Shown here: positions 23,626-34,740 of the stretch, piece after piece
Layout of the letters: each line of letters opens with the position of its first letter
How positions within the stretch are numbered: position 1 is the first letter of the stretch
Origin: Chrysemys picta bellii
Taxonomy: Eukaryota > Chordata > Testudines > Emydidae
NCBI RefSeq assembly: GCF_011386835.1
Contig: NC_088800.1
Coordinates: 2,790,001 to 2,854,000 of the forward strand
Reading direction: 5' to 3'
Length of the DNA: 64,000 bases
Made by a program: the position numbers and the translations under genes
The notes under the pieces: model-generated
The model's database searches: none
Seen by the model: the letters and a program-made list of their open reading frames with translations, nothing else
What the model was told of the DNA's origin: nothing

Positions 23626-23852
23626 CAAGCCAGTACAAGTATCAGGGGGGTAGCCGTGTTAGTCTGAATCTGTAAAAAGCAACAGAGGGTCCTGTGGCAC
23701 CTTTGAGACTAACAGAAGTATTGGGAGCATAAGCTTTCGTGGGTATGAATCTGAAGAAGTGAGGTTCTTACCCACGAAAGCTTATGCTCCCAATACTTCT
23801 GTTAGTCTCAAAGGTGCCACAGGACCCTCTGTTGCTTCAAGCCAGTACAGTA
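23626..23852 (-). mobile_element. Penelope-type fold-back element with perfect 69-bp arms
   Basis: A 15-16-bp duplication, CAAGCCAGTACA(A)GTA at 23626-23641 and the same without one A at 23838-23852, bounds the insertion (23642-23837). Inside, 23677-23745 and 23769-23837 are exact inverted copies, 69 of 69 bp, with a 23-nt spacer. The unique end segment, complementary to CAGATTCAGACTAACACGGC-type sequence, lies on the left at 23642-23676, so the element is in minus orientation. Two facing GAAAGCTTATGC motifs are present and the plus-strand one keeps an intact CTGANGA core. There is no coding sequence; it is a terminal unit only. Penelope assignment is inference. Confidence 0.8.
23749..23788 (+). 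ncRNA. Hammerhead-ribozyme-like motif (variant with minimal stem III)
   Basis: Core CTGAAGA (23751-23757) fits CUGANGA. Stem II GTG(A)GG/CCCAC (59-64 with 71-75) closes a TTCTTA loop. GAAA (23776-23779) is followed by GCTT, then ATGC. In this reading stem III is a single A-U pair within AGCU, a self-complementary tetranucleotide, and cleavage would fall between 23783 and 23784 (NUH = CUU). Stem I is reduced to AU/AU here. One extra A separates the core from stem II. Variants with diminished stem III are reported for Penelope-like elements and cleave as dimers. Activity of this copy is doubtful. Confidence 0.4.
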
Positions 23853-26355
23853 AGTTTAACCCACTGATAGGAAGAATCTATGTATCCTTTGAAACCTTTG
23901 TATCTAGACAGCCTTGGAACACAAATACACAAATGTGGGACATCTCTTAGGCAATACCAATAACTTGGGGTTGTTTACATGTATCAAGGCCGCTTCGGAA
24001 TAAGCCACCTCATAGGAGCGCCAGTGCCGTTGGTTCACTGTCAGTTTAAATGCCTCCGGGTTTGCCATATACACCACTGAGAGTGCTATTTTAATGGGAT
24101 AGATCATTTCTTTTGGCAAATTGCTGCCATCTTACATCACCATCCATGGTAGTGTATTTAGTGGTAGTGTGTTAGGCCTACAGGTCTCAGTTTCTGTGAC
24201 TTTGGTTATACAGTGGGGGTTTGGTATAAGGTAGTGGAGACCCTGAGGTGTGCAGACCAGAAAGTCAACTCTCCCATGTGTGTTCTGGAATCTCTCTTTG
24301 AATTAAAGAATCATCATTGTTGTCGTCATCCTCAGGTAGAAAACTTTGGAAGCTGTTCTATGGCGAGCGAATACCGCTGATGCTATACATTTCTTTGCTT
24401 TTCTTATTTTTAGGGACCTTTGCATGGTAACAAGTTCTGTGTTGCTTGGAAGGTTATCTGTTCCTCCCACTTATTTCCTACCTGAGCTCCTAATTTAGAA
24501 ACCACCCGAAACCAGAACTCTGACTCAGAATTCCTTCTAATTCCATGGGGGTGAAAGGGGTTGGACTCGAATCCGCTGATCCAAGCCAGCTTGTACATCT
24601 TCAATTCTGCGTTGGCTACGCAGTCCCCAGGGACCTATTTTCTAGTTGTGTTCTGGACACGGACAAAGCTCTAGGGTCTCGGCTGTGACGAAGAAGGAGG
24701 TGCAAAGGGGCGGGCTGCACTGCCATTACATTTGTACTGGCCTGAAGGTTGCACTAACTTATGACAACTGTCAGCAGCTGGAGGGGCCAACAGAACAGCG
24801 GGAGGTCAGCCAGGTATAAACGGACCCCGGCCACGTACACCACTAAGGAGGTGGCACCGGGCCTGTTACATCACCTTTACATCTCCAAAGGATCCCCCTG
24901 CCTGGGGGCAATTCTCCCAGGGCTGGATACATGGGCTGTAGGGCCATGTTGTGCTGGGAGTCAGTGCAACGTGGGCACTCAGCAGTGCAAAACTGGGGCC
25001 CGAATCTCATGAAGGGATTCAGTGCCATGGTAGCCAGGGTTTGGCTTTGCTCCCCAACCACAGTGGCCTAGATTTATTCTGGCTCTAAATGCCACTTTCC
25101 ATTGTCACCGGTGTGTTTGATGTCACAGTTGTCCCTTGTGACATCACAGCCGGCAGTTGTGATGTCATGTATGGGAGGGATTGTAACTGGAATGACTAAG
25201 CAGCAGGAGCCAATGAACGTGTCAGGGTATCGGCCCAGCGTTACCTTGCAGCCTGTTTGGAGCAAGGAGCGTGTCCTTCTGCAGCCATTGCAAAGTGCCT
25301 CCTGCGTCGTGTGGTGATAAGGAACCCAGCTCACATCATAGAAAAGAGGGAGAAGAAATAAAGATGCTGGAGGCGAGAGTTAAGTGAGTTGCACCCACTC
25401 ACGCCAGGGCTGAATTGAACTCCGTATTTAAGTTTGCCATGAGGCAATAGCAGCAGTTCTGCATGATGGTTATTCCGTTCCGTCAGCTGGCCTGAGCGTC
25501 ACTCTTTTTCTCCTTCTACAGTGATCAGCTACGGTGATTATCTTGTCTCGTGACGCCCACATGCTAAGCAGCAACCACATGGCAGCTCCACTGGAAATGT
25601 GGGTCATGCACCTGCCACTACAGGGTGTCACCACGATGCATTTCCTCCCATCCTGTTAGCTCCAGCTGCCAGTGCCACTGAGTGTCTGGCCAGGATCTCT
25701 TACGCCAGCCTGTAGATAGCTGCTACTTTTCTTCCACCCAGTGGCATGTCAAGGTGATTCAAACACACAACGCTTCACTTGCTTCCTGCGTCTGTAAGGA
25801 AACCCTGGGTAATTCTATATAACGTGAGAACCTGTTCGCTCGCTGCTTCTGGGAGCATTCAACCAGTCCTCAGGTGTTCTTTAGAGATGAGGAGTTACGG
25901 TCCTTTGAATGGTGCCCCTTTCTTTCTCCTAACAGGAGAAAAAGATAAATACGCTCGCAGCTGAGGCTGCATTCGGCCTTTCTCTTTCCCCTGGCCTCAG
26001 TCAGATTACACGCCGGATGGATTAGAAGGGAAATGAACTCTTAACAGAGATCTTGTGTTCGGCAGCACTTTGGAGGGATCGCGCCGGTAATGCAGCCGGT
26101 CCGGACAGTGATTTGTGGTGCCTTCTGATATTTCTCCGCTCTCCTTGCTGCAGGGAGGGTAGCGCTTGGACGGACGAGCCCGGCTTTCAGTTAATGTAGA
26201 GGTGGCAGTGACTAACGGCATTGATCTAAATGGGGCTCCAAAGAAGCATTTGGTTTCAGAGACAAAGTGCCGTGTTTCAAGTTTGGGGTCTGATTCTAAT
26301 CTCACGTAGGCCAGTGTAACTCCGCTGACTTCACTGGCGTCGTCCCTGATTTACA
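23853..26355. other. No recognisable gene
   Basis: Non-coding. The only local structure I note is the CRE-like triplet at 25119-25169, listed separately. Minus-strand frames at 25074-25334 and 26006-26305 have no recognised motif. Confidence 0.4.
25119..25169. promoter_or_regulatory. Three CRE-like TGAYGTCA sites in alternating orientation
   Basis: TGATGTCACAG (25119-25129), TGTGACATCACAG (25137-25149) and TGTGATGTCATG (25158-25169) are spaced about 18-21 bp apart. Each is a one-base variant of the CREB/AP-1 site TGACGTCA, with G-A at the CpG as expected after CpG decay. Function unproven. Confidence 0.3.
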
Positions 26356-26493
26356 CGGATGGACAGAGGTGCTGGAACTAGGGTGCTGCACCCCTGGCTT
26401 GAAGTGGTTTCCATCGTTTACAGGGTTTACAGTTTGGTTCAATGGCTCTCAGCCCCCCACTGTACAAACTGTTCCAGCACCCCTGCTGATGGC
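26356..26493. mobile_element. hAT-like MITE (CAGRGGTGCTGGAAC ends)
   Basis: The element 26364-26485 begins CAGAGGTGCTGGAAC and ends CTGTTCCAGCACCCCTG, inverted ends of about 16 bp with two differences. Flanks CGGATGGA and CTGATGGC agree at 6 of 8 positions. The CAGRG start fits YARNG. It is 122 bp and cannot encode a transposase. Confidence 0.8.
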
Positions 26494-26815
26494 GATCAGA
26501 ATCGGCCCAAGGTGGATGAAGAAAGAGAGAGAAAGTTTAGCCTCAGCCCTCTACGAAACGGAGGAGAGAATTAGACATTGTCCCTCTAGTGTCCTCCCAC
26601 ATAGGCAAGGGGCTGGCAAGGCAGTGTTCTCACTTCCCCTTCTCAGAGCCACCCAAAGAGGAGGGGTGGGGTGTGAAGGCACCTCCCGCCCTGTGGAGGA
26701 GTGAGCCGGACTGAGCGTGGTTGCAGACAGACAGATGGACAAGAGCAGCACGAAGAGAACAAAAGCACATCTTTCCAATCCCCTCATGAACACGCCACCA
26801 GCAAAGTCGGGTCAT

Positions 26816-26960
26816 AGGAACAGTCAGAGTGGGTCAGACCGGTGACCTCTCTAGCCCAGCCAGACCTTGTCTCTCTCAGTGGCCAGAGGAAACAAAACCA
26901 AAAACCCATCAGCCCATCATGGACAGTCTGGGAATAACCTGCTTGTAGATGAAGTTTCTG
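26816..26960 (-). mobile_element. CR1-type LINE 3' fragment
   Basis: ATAGGAACAGTCAGAGTGGGTCAGACC, TCTAGCCCAG and CAGTGGCCAGAGGAAAC match the order of a common reptile CR1-derived repeat (GGAACGGCCATACTGGGTCAGACC, CATCTAGCCCAGTATCC, ACAGTGGCCA). A second copy lies at 34650. Confidence 0.6.
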
Positions 26961-27046
26961 CCTAACCCCAGACAGCCAGAGGTTGGCTTCTACCCTGACG
27001 CATGAGAGTTTATAGATCTTCTTGAGGCTGTGGGTGTTGTGGTTCC

Positions 27047-27063
27047 AAAAAAAAAAAAAAAAA
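27047..27063. repeat. Poly(A) run
   Basis: Seventeen consecutive A. No retroposon body precedes it that I can identify; treat as a homopolymer. Confidence 0.7.
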
Positions 27064-27318
27064 CCAGGGCACTTTCTTTATCAGTTTGAACTGCCGAGTC
27101 TTGTGTTGCATTTCCCCTTGCTCTTGTAATGAGAGTGAAAGGGTGAGTAAACATGCCTTGTCGACCTTGTCTGTACCATCCACTATGTCCTATACCTCTT
27201 CCCTGTCCCAACTTATTGCCCGCTAACACAGTCCCCGCTTTAGCAGACCTGTCTCCACGGGATCATTTTCCTATGCGTCTGATGGCTTTCATCTCCTGTC
27301 TCCTGGTTCTGTTCTATA

Positions 27319-27702
27319 TAGGGCCCTACCAAATTCACAGCCATGAAGAACGTGTCACGGACCATGAAATCTGGTCTCCTGTGTGCTTTTACCCTAGCCC
27401 AGGGGTGGCCAAACTGTGGCTGGCGAGCTGTACGCGGCTCTTTTACAGTTAAAGTACAGCTCATGGAGCCCCCCACGCTCCTCCCCCCATTCTCCATCTA
27501 CCAGACTGGGCAGGGTGGGGGGGGAGAGTTCGGGACCTCTGCTTTGTAGCAGGGTGGTGGGGTGGGGTAGGGGCTTCTGCCCAGTGGGGTGGTGGGTCTC
27601 CAGCAGGAGTGGGGCCGAAGCCCTGAGGCCCGGCAGGCACGCGCAGGCTCTCGGACTTCTGAAGCTTGTCGGATGCTTGTCGGAGGGTCCGTAATGGCCC
27701 TA
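27319..27702. mobile_element. TAGGGCCCTACC-type DNA element with a second element inside
   Basis: Begins TAGGGCCCTACCAAATTCAC and continues ACGGACCATGAAATCTGGTC, matching the left part of a reptile MITE; GGCCCTA at 27696-27702 may be its right end. At 27400 it is interrupted by CAGGGGTGGCCAAACTGTGG, the left end of a different hAT-like element, followed by GC-rich sequence with GGGGTGGTGGG blocks (27550-27595). The inner element's right end is not visible, and the expected flanking duplications do not match, so the right boundaries are tentative. Confidence 0.5.
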
Positions 27703-28459
27703 TAGTAACTTCTTTACCCAGCCCGCTGCCAAGGCCCCCTCATGCCTTCTCTGCTTTCTGACTGTGGGGGCGGCACATGGGGCTGGGGATAGCACGGGCC
27801 AATGCCGTCTCCGCAGCATGCGCCTCGCCGCACCTGAGAGACTCCCTGTTGGCTCAAGCTTCAAATGTCCGTTCCAGGCCGCAAACCTGCCTGGAGCAGG
27901 AAACTAGAACAAGCCTTTCCCCGCAGTGTGGGTTTTAATTTTCACTCGCCGATAAAGGTGTCTGGCTGCTGCCTGGGTTTCTGCCCCAAGGACTTTTATC
28001 AAGGTGAGCAAACCAAATAAAGGGAGGGGAGGGATGTGGAGGGGGAGGGAGGATCCCATCCATTACTAATCTAGGGCAGGAGCCTAAGTGGGGAGGCCGG
28101 GCCGGGTGGGAGGACAGAGAGATGAACGCAGGCAAACCAGCCTCCGGTCAGTTGGCAGAGACAGCCAGGCCTAACCTGAGTGAGTTCTGCTGCAACCTGT
28201 CACTTGGCACCCCCCACACACGCACACTTCTACCACTGCCCACCCCAAAGCTGGCTGGACCCCCTCAAGGCTCGTGACGGTGGGGGCCCAAAAGCATACG
28301 TCTGCCTGGGGCCCAGCAACGGGGTCTTGCTAACAAAGGATTCAGGCCTTGAGCAGCTGGGAAGCACTGACCCCCCCGCCCCCAATGGAGTGAAAAGCCG
28401 TGCAGCTCCCACCTCCAGCTCCAGGGGAAATCAATGAGCGCAAAGCCCCCATGCTGCTT
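27703..28459. other. GC-rich non-coding sequence
   Basis: Contains GGGAGGGGAGGGATG-type purine runs (28020-28050) and CCCCCCGCCCCC (28371-28383). No gene or defined repeat is supported. Confidence 0.4.
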
Positions 28460-28560
28460 TGGGGCAGTCCTTCTGTTTGTACAGCACCTAGCACTGGGAG
28501 GTCCTGTTGCATGACTTGGGCGCCTGCAATGGTCCTGCTGTTAATAATAGTCCTGGTCCC
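28460..28560 (+). repeat. L2/MIR-type 3' tail fragment
   Basis: TTTGTACAGCACCTAGCACTGGGAGGTCCTG followed by CCTGCTGTTAATAATAG, the same tail as at 53858. Confidence 0.6.
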
Positions 28561-29214
28561 CGGTCTGTGAGCGTCGCGAGGCTCGGAGGTACCTAGCATC
28601 TACCTACTCTGTCCGGTTCATCTCTATTGCAAAACGGCTCCACCCGGGGTTGCCACCACTCACCAACCAGCCCTCCGCCTCGCTTCCTGGACCTGATCCG
28701 ACAGTCAGCGGAAAGACTCCGAATGGCTCCACTGGGCTTTGCCCCAGGATCCTTCCACCGGTTTCATGCCGCAGTGAAGTTATGCCCAGGTTGAGTAAGA
28801 GCAAGGTCAGTGCCCGGGAGATGCCCCCATGTGCCAGGAACAGAGAGGCCAGGGAGGCAAAAATAATTTGTCAGCGCTAGGGGCTGGGCTGGAAACACTT
28901 AGAGATAAGTAGCAGATATGAAAATAAACCAGATCTTGGGAAGTTTAATGAAGCGTAATCTGAAATGACACAATTATTTACACACTATTCCGTCCCTTCG
29001 CTGCCTACATGGTACAGCCCCGTGGGGTGTGTAGTAGGTGTTGATCCGACTCCAAAGCAGAGTGACACAGGTCATCTCCGTGCGGCTGTATTTCAGGCAG
29101 CACCACGCATGCTGTTAATAACTGCCCGATAGCTCCAGAGTGCTGGAGTCTGGCGAGAATGTGACCAGGCAACGGTTCGGAAAACAAAAGCCCCTTTTCT
29201 CTCACACATTCAAC

Positions 29215-29560
29215 AGGTTGATGTTTTCATTCGGAGGCGTTTGGAATGAGCCCATTGTTTCTTAAACAAATTGTTCTTGATTTCTTTATATTGTTCGAAC
29301 TTGTCAAAAACATCGATCGAATGGGTATTGAAATGTTGGGTTGTACAAAAAGCCAGTGGTTTAAGTGACTGAAACCTTTCAATAACTATTTTGATCATTT
29401 TTGTAATGAAAAAGGTGCACGTTTGTTCACAAGAAAACGAACCATTTTGACAACGTCAACAATTCGCAAACAATATTCTGGAAAAAAGGCAAGTTTTTCT
29501 TTAAAAATCTGGGGCAAGGAGGAACATTTCATATGAAAAATTGTTGATCAGTTGCCCAGG
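29215..29560. repeat. AT-rich TTTTGAAA-type interspersed repeat
   Basis: Dense AAAATTTT/TTTTGA/CAAAA words, for example TTTTTGTAATGAAAAAGGTG and CGAACCATTTTGACAACG. The same texture occurs at 61040-61446, whose right end reads CCCAGCCAGCTCTG. Probably one reptile MITE family; both copies are diverged. Confidence 0.4.
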
Positions 29561-31429
29561 TCCCCATCATTTGGGGTCTTCCCAAATCCAGCCACTAAAC
29601 TTGTGATCCCACCCGCCCGCCGGTGGAGGATGTTGGGAGGGGCAGAGGGGTGTGTGCCGAAGGGCCTTAGAGCGGGGGAATCAGGAGAGTGAGAGGGTTG
29701 TAAAAATGAAAATGGGCTTTGGGGCTAATTGGAGAGCTGGGGGAAGTGAGGTAGCCAGGGGGCTAGTGGTGGATTGAAGGATTGGGGATAGATTATTACC
29801 CTAGAGAAAAGGTTTAGGAGTGGGGGAAGCAATGGAAACTGGTGGGGGGGGGGCTTGTGGGGTGGGAGGGAGCCAGTGTTAGCTGTAATTCATGATTGGG
29901 GTGGGGGCCCTGGGGATGAGGGTGAGAAAAGAGGCATGTGGGTGGGAGGTCGTTTCTGGGAGCTGTGTGAAAGGTGGTTTTCTCTCCAGCAGGTTGCCTG
30001 TCCTTAGTCCCTAATTGTCTAAGTGGAAGCAGGTGTGGCTCCCAGCCAAACTGTATAAATTAAAGCCCTGATTAGAACTTGTACGTGTCTCAGACAACAT
30101 GGAAAGGAGTGGAGATCCCGGTCATTAACAGAATGAGTCTTACTGGGTAACGTGGCCTTGGGAACAAGTGGTAACATAACAACATGGGCGCCACGCACTG
30201 GCAAAGAATGCAGGAGGAATGGCATGCAATATTTGATTGCATGCTCGAGGCATGTTGGCTCGGCATATGTAAAAACAATAATTAAATGTACTATGTGGGC
30301 GGATTATTAAAGGTCTGATGGCAAATGATCCTCTTCAAAACCTTTCTGTAGGCTGAAATCTAGGTGTAGACCAATAAAAATGCAAACTACGCCCAGACAA
30401 ACGCAGTGTACCACATTTCCCCTAGCCTGTGTAGCACAGGAGGTGGTTGTTTTCCAGCAACCTCCAAGTCGCTAGCTGGCTAGATGTCAGTGTTCTGCAG
30501 GCTCGAAATGGGATTGGTGTCTGGTGTTTGGCTGAGGATGCATCTTCCAGAGATTAGCCATTAGCCGTTGGCTCCTGACCTCTCAGACCAATGGGAGATG
30601 CAACCACTGATGTCAGTGAGAGCAGGATAAAGCCCAAAGTGTAGAGCTGGGTCCTAAAATGTTGAGGGGGTTCAAAGCTGTCACAGTTCCAGCCCCTTTG
30701 CCCCGTTTCTGCTCTCAGGCGCACCAGTGAACATCCATGCTCTCGTGAACCACTGAGTGCAGCGGAGTTAGGCCACCGATGTCAATGAGAGCGTGGCCCT
30801 GCATGTCTTTAAACCGTAGGTGTTCATTTCCTTTCCCATTTCATTTTAAAGATCTGCCTTTGCAATGCAGCGATGCTCAGCCTGGCGTGGGACTGAGTGA
30901 AAACCAGCACGCTCGTTGCTCCTTGTCGTGAGCATTTGTAGAAAGGCCGAAAAGCTTCGAAGCCAGGAGACTTTTCAAAATGGCTTATCTCCATGAAATT
31001 AGTCACTGGCGTTGCTCTCCGAAGCCTGGTACGCACCGGCAGTTGGTCACACCCACGCGATTCTCTCTTCTCTCTGAGAGGCCCTGCAGCCAAAGCAGCC
31101 AGGCTAGTAAAAATGCTGAAATCAGACTTTCCTTTCTCTTCGCTTCCTGTTTTGTTTTTCAGTCACATAACACAGGGCCAGCATGGGCAGGGAAAGGCAG
31201 AACAAGCCCTTAGCCCAGAGTGCGTTTCTGACATTCTTCTGGGCGCATCATGGTTCTAATCTCAGCTGCAATCGTAAATGTGGTGAGTCGGTAAGGCAGG
31301 TCTGTTTAACAAGGAACTTGCAGAGAGATTAAAAGAGAGGCGGTTTTACACTGATGAGCCAAGAGGGCCAGGAAGTTTGTCCCAAAGTAGGGAGAGCACT
31401 GAGCCAGAGAAGGTAGAGGTGGAAATTTT
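29561..31429. other. No gene; G-rich strand at 29600-29970
   Basis: 29600-29970 is strongly G-rich on the plus strand (repeated GGGGG and TGGGAGGG runs). The rest is ordinary non-coding sequence. ATGTCAATGAGAGC at 30779-30792 is a worn copy of a dispersed GGAGTTAC..CCGATGTCAATGAGAG repeat word. Confidence 0.4.
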
Positions 31430-31589
31430 CAAAGGGGCCTATTAAGTTTGGGTGCCTCCATTTTCCAGGAGCACAACTTAGGAGGCCTCTGCCCGGCTTC
31501 TGAGAGGGGCAGAGCACCTGCAGCTCCAGTTGAAGCCGGTCGGGGCCAAGCACATTTGAAAATCAAGCTGAGCATCCAATCTGAGTGGG

Positions 31590-31690
31590 CTCTTTGAAAC
31601 ACAGAGGTAAAATGAAACGCCCGAGGCCCAGAGCAAGTCAGGGGCAGGGCCAGAAATGAAGCCCCAGAGAGCCTGTCTGGGTCCCTCTGT
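31590..31690 (-). mobile_element. MIR/CORE-SINE-like fragment
   Basis: CACAGAGGTAAAATGAAACGCC, GAGCAAGTCAGGGGCAGGGCCAG and AAATGAAGCCCCAGAGAGCCTG keep the minus-strand MIR order, weakly. Confidence 0.45.
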
Positions 31691-31743
31691 GCCCTGGGAC
31701 TGTGGACTAGCTGTCTTCTCTAAGTGCACCCCCAGGTCCCTCT

Positions 31744-31880
31744 TAGGGTATGTCTACACTACCCACCAGCCTTCCTCACCTGGACTCCGAGCTGGCCCGC
31801 TGCCCCTCCTCGCAGCCCGCCATGAGCCGTCCTGCCGTCCGTGCTCCCCGGTGAATAGGAGCATGGTGGGCACCAGCAGC
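31744..31880. mobile_element. Left end of a TIR-type DNA element (TAGGGTATGTCTACAC)
   Basis: TAGGGTATGTCTACACTACC (31745-31764) is the terminal motif of the TCTACAC reptile MITE group. The following GC-rich stretch shows no matching right end nearby, so the element is truncated or its right end has decayed. Confidence 0.45.
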
Positions 31881-33370
31881 TCCGGAGTTTGTCCAGCAAA
31901 CCTGCTCCAGTTCCCACCAATCAACCCCTAATCAGTCAGAGATCAGCAGAAGAGGGGAGAGAGAGATGCCCTAACTTCCCAAAGGTCTCTCACCCCCCAT
32001 GTGTACATGCTGGGGGGCTTCCCACTTCCACCCCAACCCCAATCTGTAGCACTAACGCGCCATGGCCCTGCTCTGGCACCATTACGGCATCTTCCATGGT
32101 GTAGAAAGAGCCCCTGAGAAACACCTGCAGTGCGACGGATCTCTCCTCTGTCCAGCTTTCCCTAGGGAGCCCTCAGGCGCCATGAGTGGAAGTGAGAGCA
32201 GCCTCCGAACTGCTCTAATTCACACTGCGGGGATGGGCAGCCCCGGAACACCAGTTGGCGTAATGGAACTGAGACTTAAGGCCGCTTTGTCCCCCGTGGT
32301 GGGCGTGCATGGTGCTTTGCCAGAGGCCGGTTCGGGTGTTCATCCTCACCTGCACAGAACATCACTGCCGGCGGGGCCGAGCACTACATGCACTGGGAAT
32401 CAGGACCACGCAGCTCTGAATTGCATTGGAGGTTTTGTAGCTGTTGCTGTAGTCCACACCCATGGTGCTGGGATTGTTATCAGTGTGGGAGATCCTCTGG
32501 GCAGTGAGATGCATCGGTGACGCCTGGGCTTCAAAGCTTGCTTGGCTTCTCCATCCTTCCTGGCCATCTTCGCTGCACTCTTCAGAATTAAAGGAGGCAA
32601 AATGTAAAATCCTCTACTGCTTCCTTTTTAAACACCCTAATACACGCACCGGGGAGAGAGAAGCAGCACAAGAAAGGAAGGTGGCCAGATAAAAGCAGCA
32701 GCGCAGAGAATAAACCTGCTCCCCTGCCCAGAGCCCACCGTTTTGCTGTTATGATTGTGGCCGGCGTTGCTTCGCTGGAGCCTCTCGCTGCACAGGTGGA
32801 AGTGTGAGCCTGAGGGTCACTGAGCTGTGCGAACGTTCCCAATGTATCACCTGTGCTAAATAACCTTGTGCTGAGCCCCAGGGAGACTGTGCTGTGTTCA
32901 ATAGCCCTCAACATTGCTCATTTCTTATCTGCTGGGCGATGGGCCAGTGCCTGAACACTGCAGGAGCCATCAGCGAAGGAGCAGGGACACTGGTTCCAAA
33001 ACCCCTTTGGACGCTGCCTGCAAGCCGGAGGTTCGGCTCCTCGTTTTCCTCCGTCGCTCTCGGAGCTGGGCTCCTTGCACTGTGCACGTTGCTGAGTGAA
33101 CCACGCAGACTCCTGGAAGCGAGGTTATAGAGAAGCTGTGTTTATGAGAACATGAGGCCCTCCCCATCTGCTGGTGGCTGATGGTTCCCACGTGTTGGGG
33201 GAGCCTTTGTTCCATGCTCTGGTGGTGTCTAGGCGGGGTTTGCAATGAGCACGGTGTGGTGTTAGTGCTTGACGCGGGACAGCTCTTCGTATGTTTATGT
33301 GAGGCAGAGTGATGTGACTACCTAGCATTCCCTCAGCTCCTTCTGGCCAGGGGTTACAAAGCGGGTTTGC
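31881..33370. other. No recognisable gene
   Basis: A plus-strand frame of 152 codons (32062-32520) is the longest; its composition (G, A, V, H rich) and lack of motifs give no support for a gene. It may be part of the DNA element starting at 31745, but I cannot show that. Confidence 0.35.
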
Positions 33371-33452
33371 AGCAGCACTTTACAAACATTAACACAACAA
33401 GCTACACTGCAGCCCGGTCAGGCTTTTTATCCCTGTTTTATACATGGGGAAA
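33371..33452 (-). mobile_element. MIR/CORE-SINE-like fragment
   Basis: GCAGCACTTTACAAACATTAAC then ATCCCTGTTTTATACATGGGG, the complement of the MIR tail and core. Confidence 0.65.
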
Positions 33453-33454
33453 TA

Positions 33455-33670
33455 GATGGTGCCGTGGTTAGGGTGCCCGCCTTGGACATGGGAGATCCAG
33501 GGTAAACTCCCTGCTCTGCCATAGACCTCCTGTGTGATCTGGAGCACGTCACTTGGTCTCTCTCTGCCTTGGTTCCCCCTCTGTTTAATGGCGCCGATAG
33601 CACTGCCCTGCTCTGGGTGGGTGTGAGGATACAAACACAGCAGAGGTGCTGAGGTGCCCAGAGGCTATGG
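33455..33670 (+). mobile_element. MIR/CORE-SINE-like copy, nearly full length
   Basis: GGTGCCGTGGTTAGGGTGCCCGC head, GATCCAGGGTAAACTCCCTGCTCTGCCA, TGTGTGATCTGGAGCACGTCAC and GTGAGGATACAAACAC tail follow the full MIR order. It lies directly next to the opposite-strand copy at 33371, giving a head-adjacent pair. Confidence 0.8.
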
Positions 33671-34649
33671 TGAGAGGGCAGATAAATGCCTCAGACAGAC
33701 AAGTGAGCTAGTAACGCGGTTAGTAGTAACCCAGATCTCCTGACCCCTCGTCCTGCACTTTAACCACATGCTTCCTCCCTTGCTGGCCTTCATAATGAGG
33801 CCATCTAGATATTAAAGGAAAATGCTGCAGTTGCATTTAGCTACAGGAAGAATGAGAGGAAAAAGTCCCCAGGGGAGCAAAGATAATGGCCCATGCTGGG
33901 AAGTCCCTAATAAGCTACCCAGCTAAGAGTCAGAGATACGTCTCACAAGAGAACCTGATCATAGGCGTGGGAAGTCTGGGGTGGCCTCTCTGTCCATAAC
34001 TCATTCCTTCCCAGATGTGCACAGCTGCTCAACAGAGGGGTGCTGGTGCTGTTCTTTTTGGGGTTATGTGACTGGGTGAGCCCCTGCACCTGGAAAGCCC
34101 ACATGCTAAATTCACCCCTGGTACAATAAGACAGACTCAATGGGGGTGACTCAATGATCGCTGCTCTTCCGTGGTGGGGGGGTGGGAGACGGTAAGTGTG
34201 TGGGTGTGCCCTGAACATGCAGCAGGAAATGCATCCTAGGACGATTTGTTCTAATTTGAAAACAAATTTGCATTGGCTGCCCTGTCAGAGTTGCCAGGGA
34301 GCGTTCTCAAACTGGAGCCCTGTTAGCGAGAATACTCAAGAAAACAGAGTCCTGCATTCAAATGCTCGCATTACGCCCCTTTTGAGATTGTATGTGCAAT
34401 TTGCACGGCGTTGGCCCCAGCTCCCACAATCAGATCACCGTGGTTAGTTCCGTATGACATGTGGCAGGTTTCTGCTCCCTGATTGGATGATTCATATCAC
34501 TAAGCAGTTCAGGATGAAGTGCGTGTGACTGGATAGTTGGACTGAATGTGGCAGGGACTGAATGGCAGGAAGATTGTGGTGTGGGATCTGGGGCTATGTG
34601 GGGATGCTTTAGCATGCATTACATACGCTTCACGGGAGCCAGCCTCCAA
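33671..34649. other. No recognisable feature
   Basis: Non-coding sequence; no open frame or repeat I can support. Confidence 0.4.
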
Positions 34650-34740
34650 GAATGTAGAACGGTCGCAGTGGGTGAGACCACCTAGCCCAGTATCCTAGCT
34701 TCCAACAGTGGCTGCTACTCCATGAGTGCCGCATCGCACT
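34650..34740 (-). mobile_element. CR1-type LINE 3' fragment
   Basis: AGAACGGTCGCAGTGGGTGAGACC, CACCTAGCCCAGTATCCTAGC and CAACAGTGGC match the copy at 26816 in order. Confidence 0.55.

Noticed and set aside
27047..27063. Processed pseudogene tail from the poly(A) run
   Set aside because: No coding-like sequence precedes it and no flanking direct repeat was found.
32062..32520. 152-codon plus-strand open frame after a TIR-like end, considered as a transposase remnant
   Set aside because: No DDE-type or DNA-binding motif can be read in it or its opposite strand, so the link to the element starting near 31745 is unsupported.
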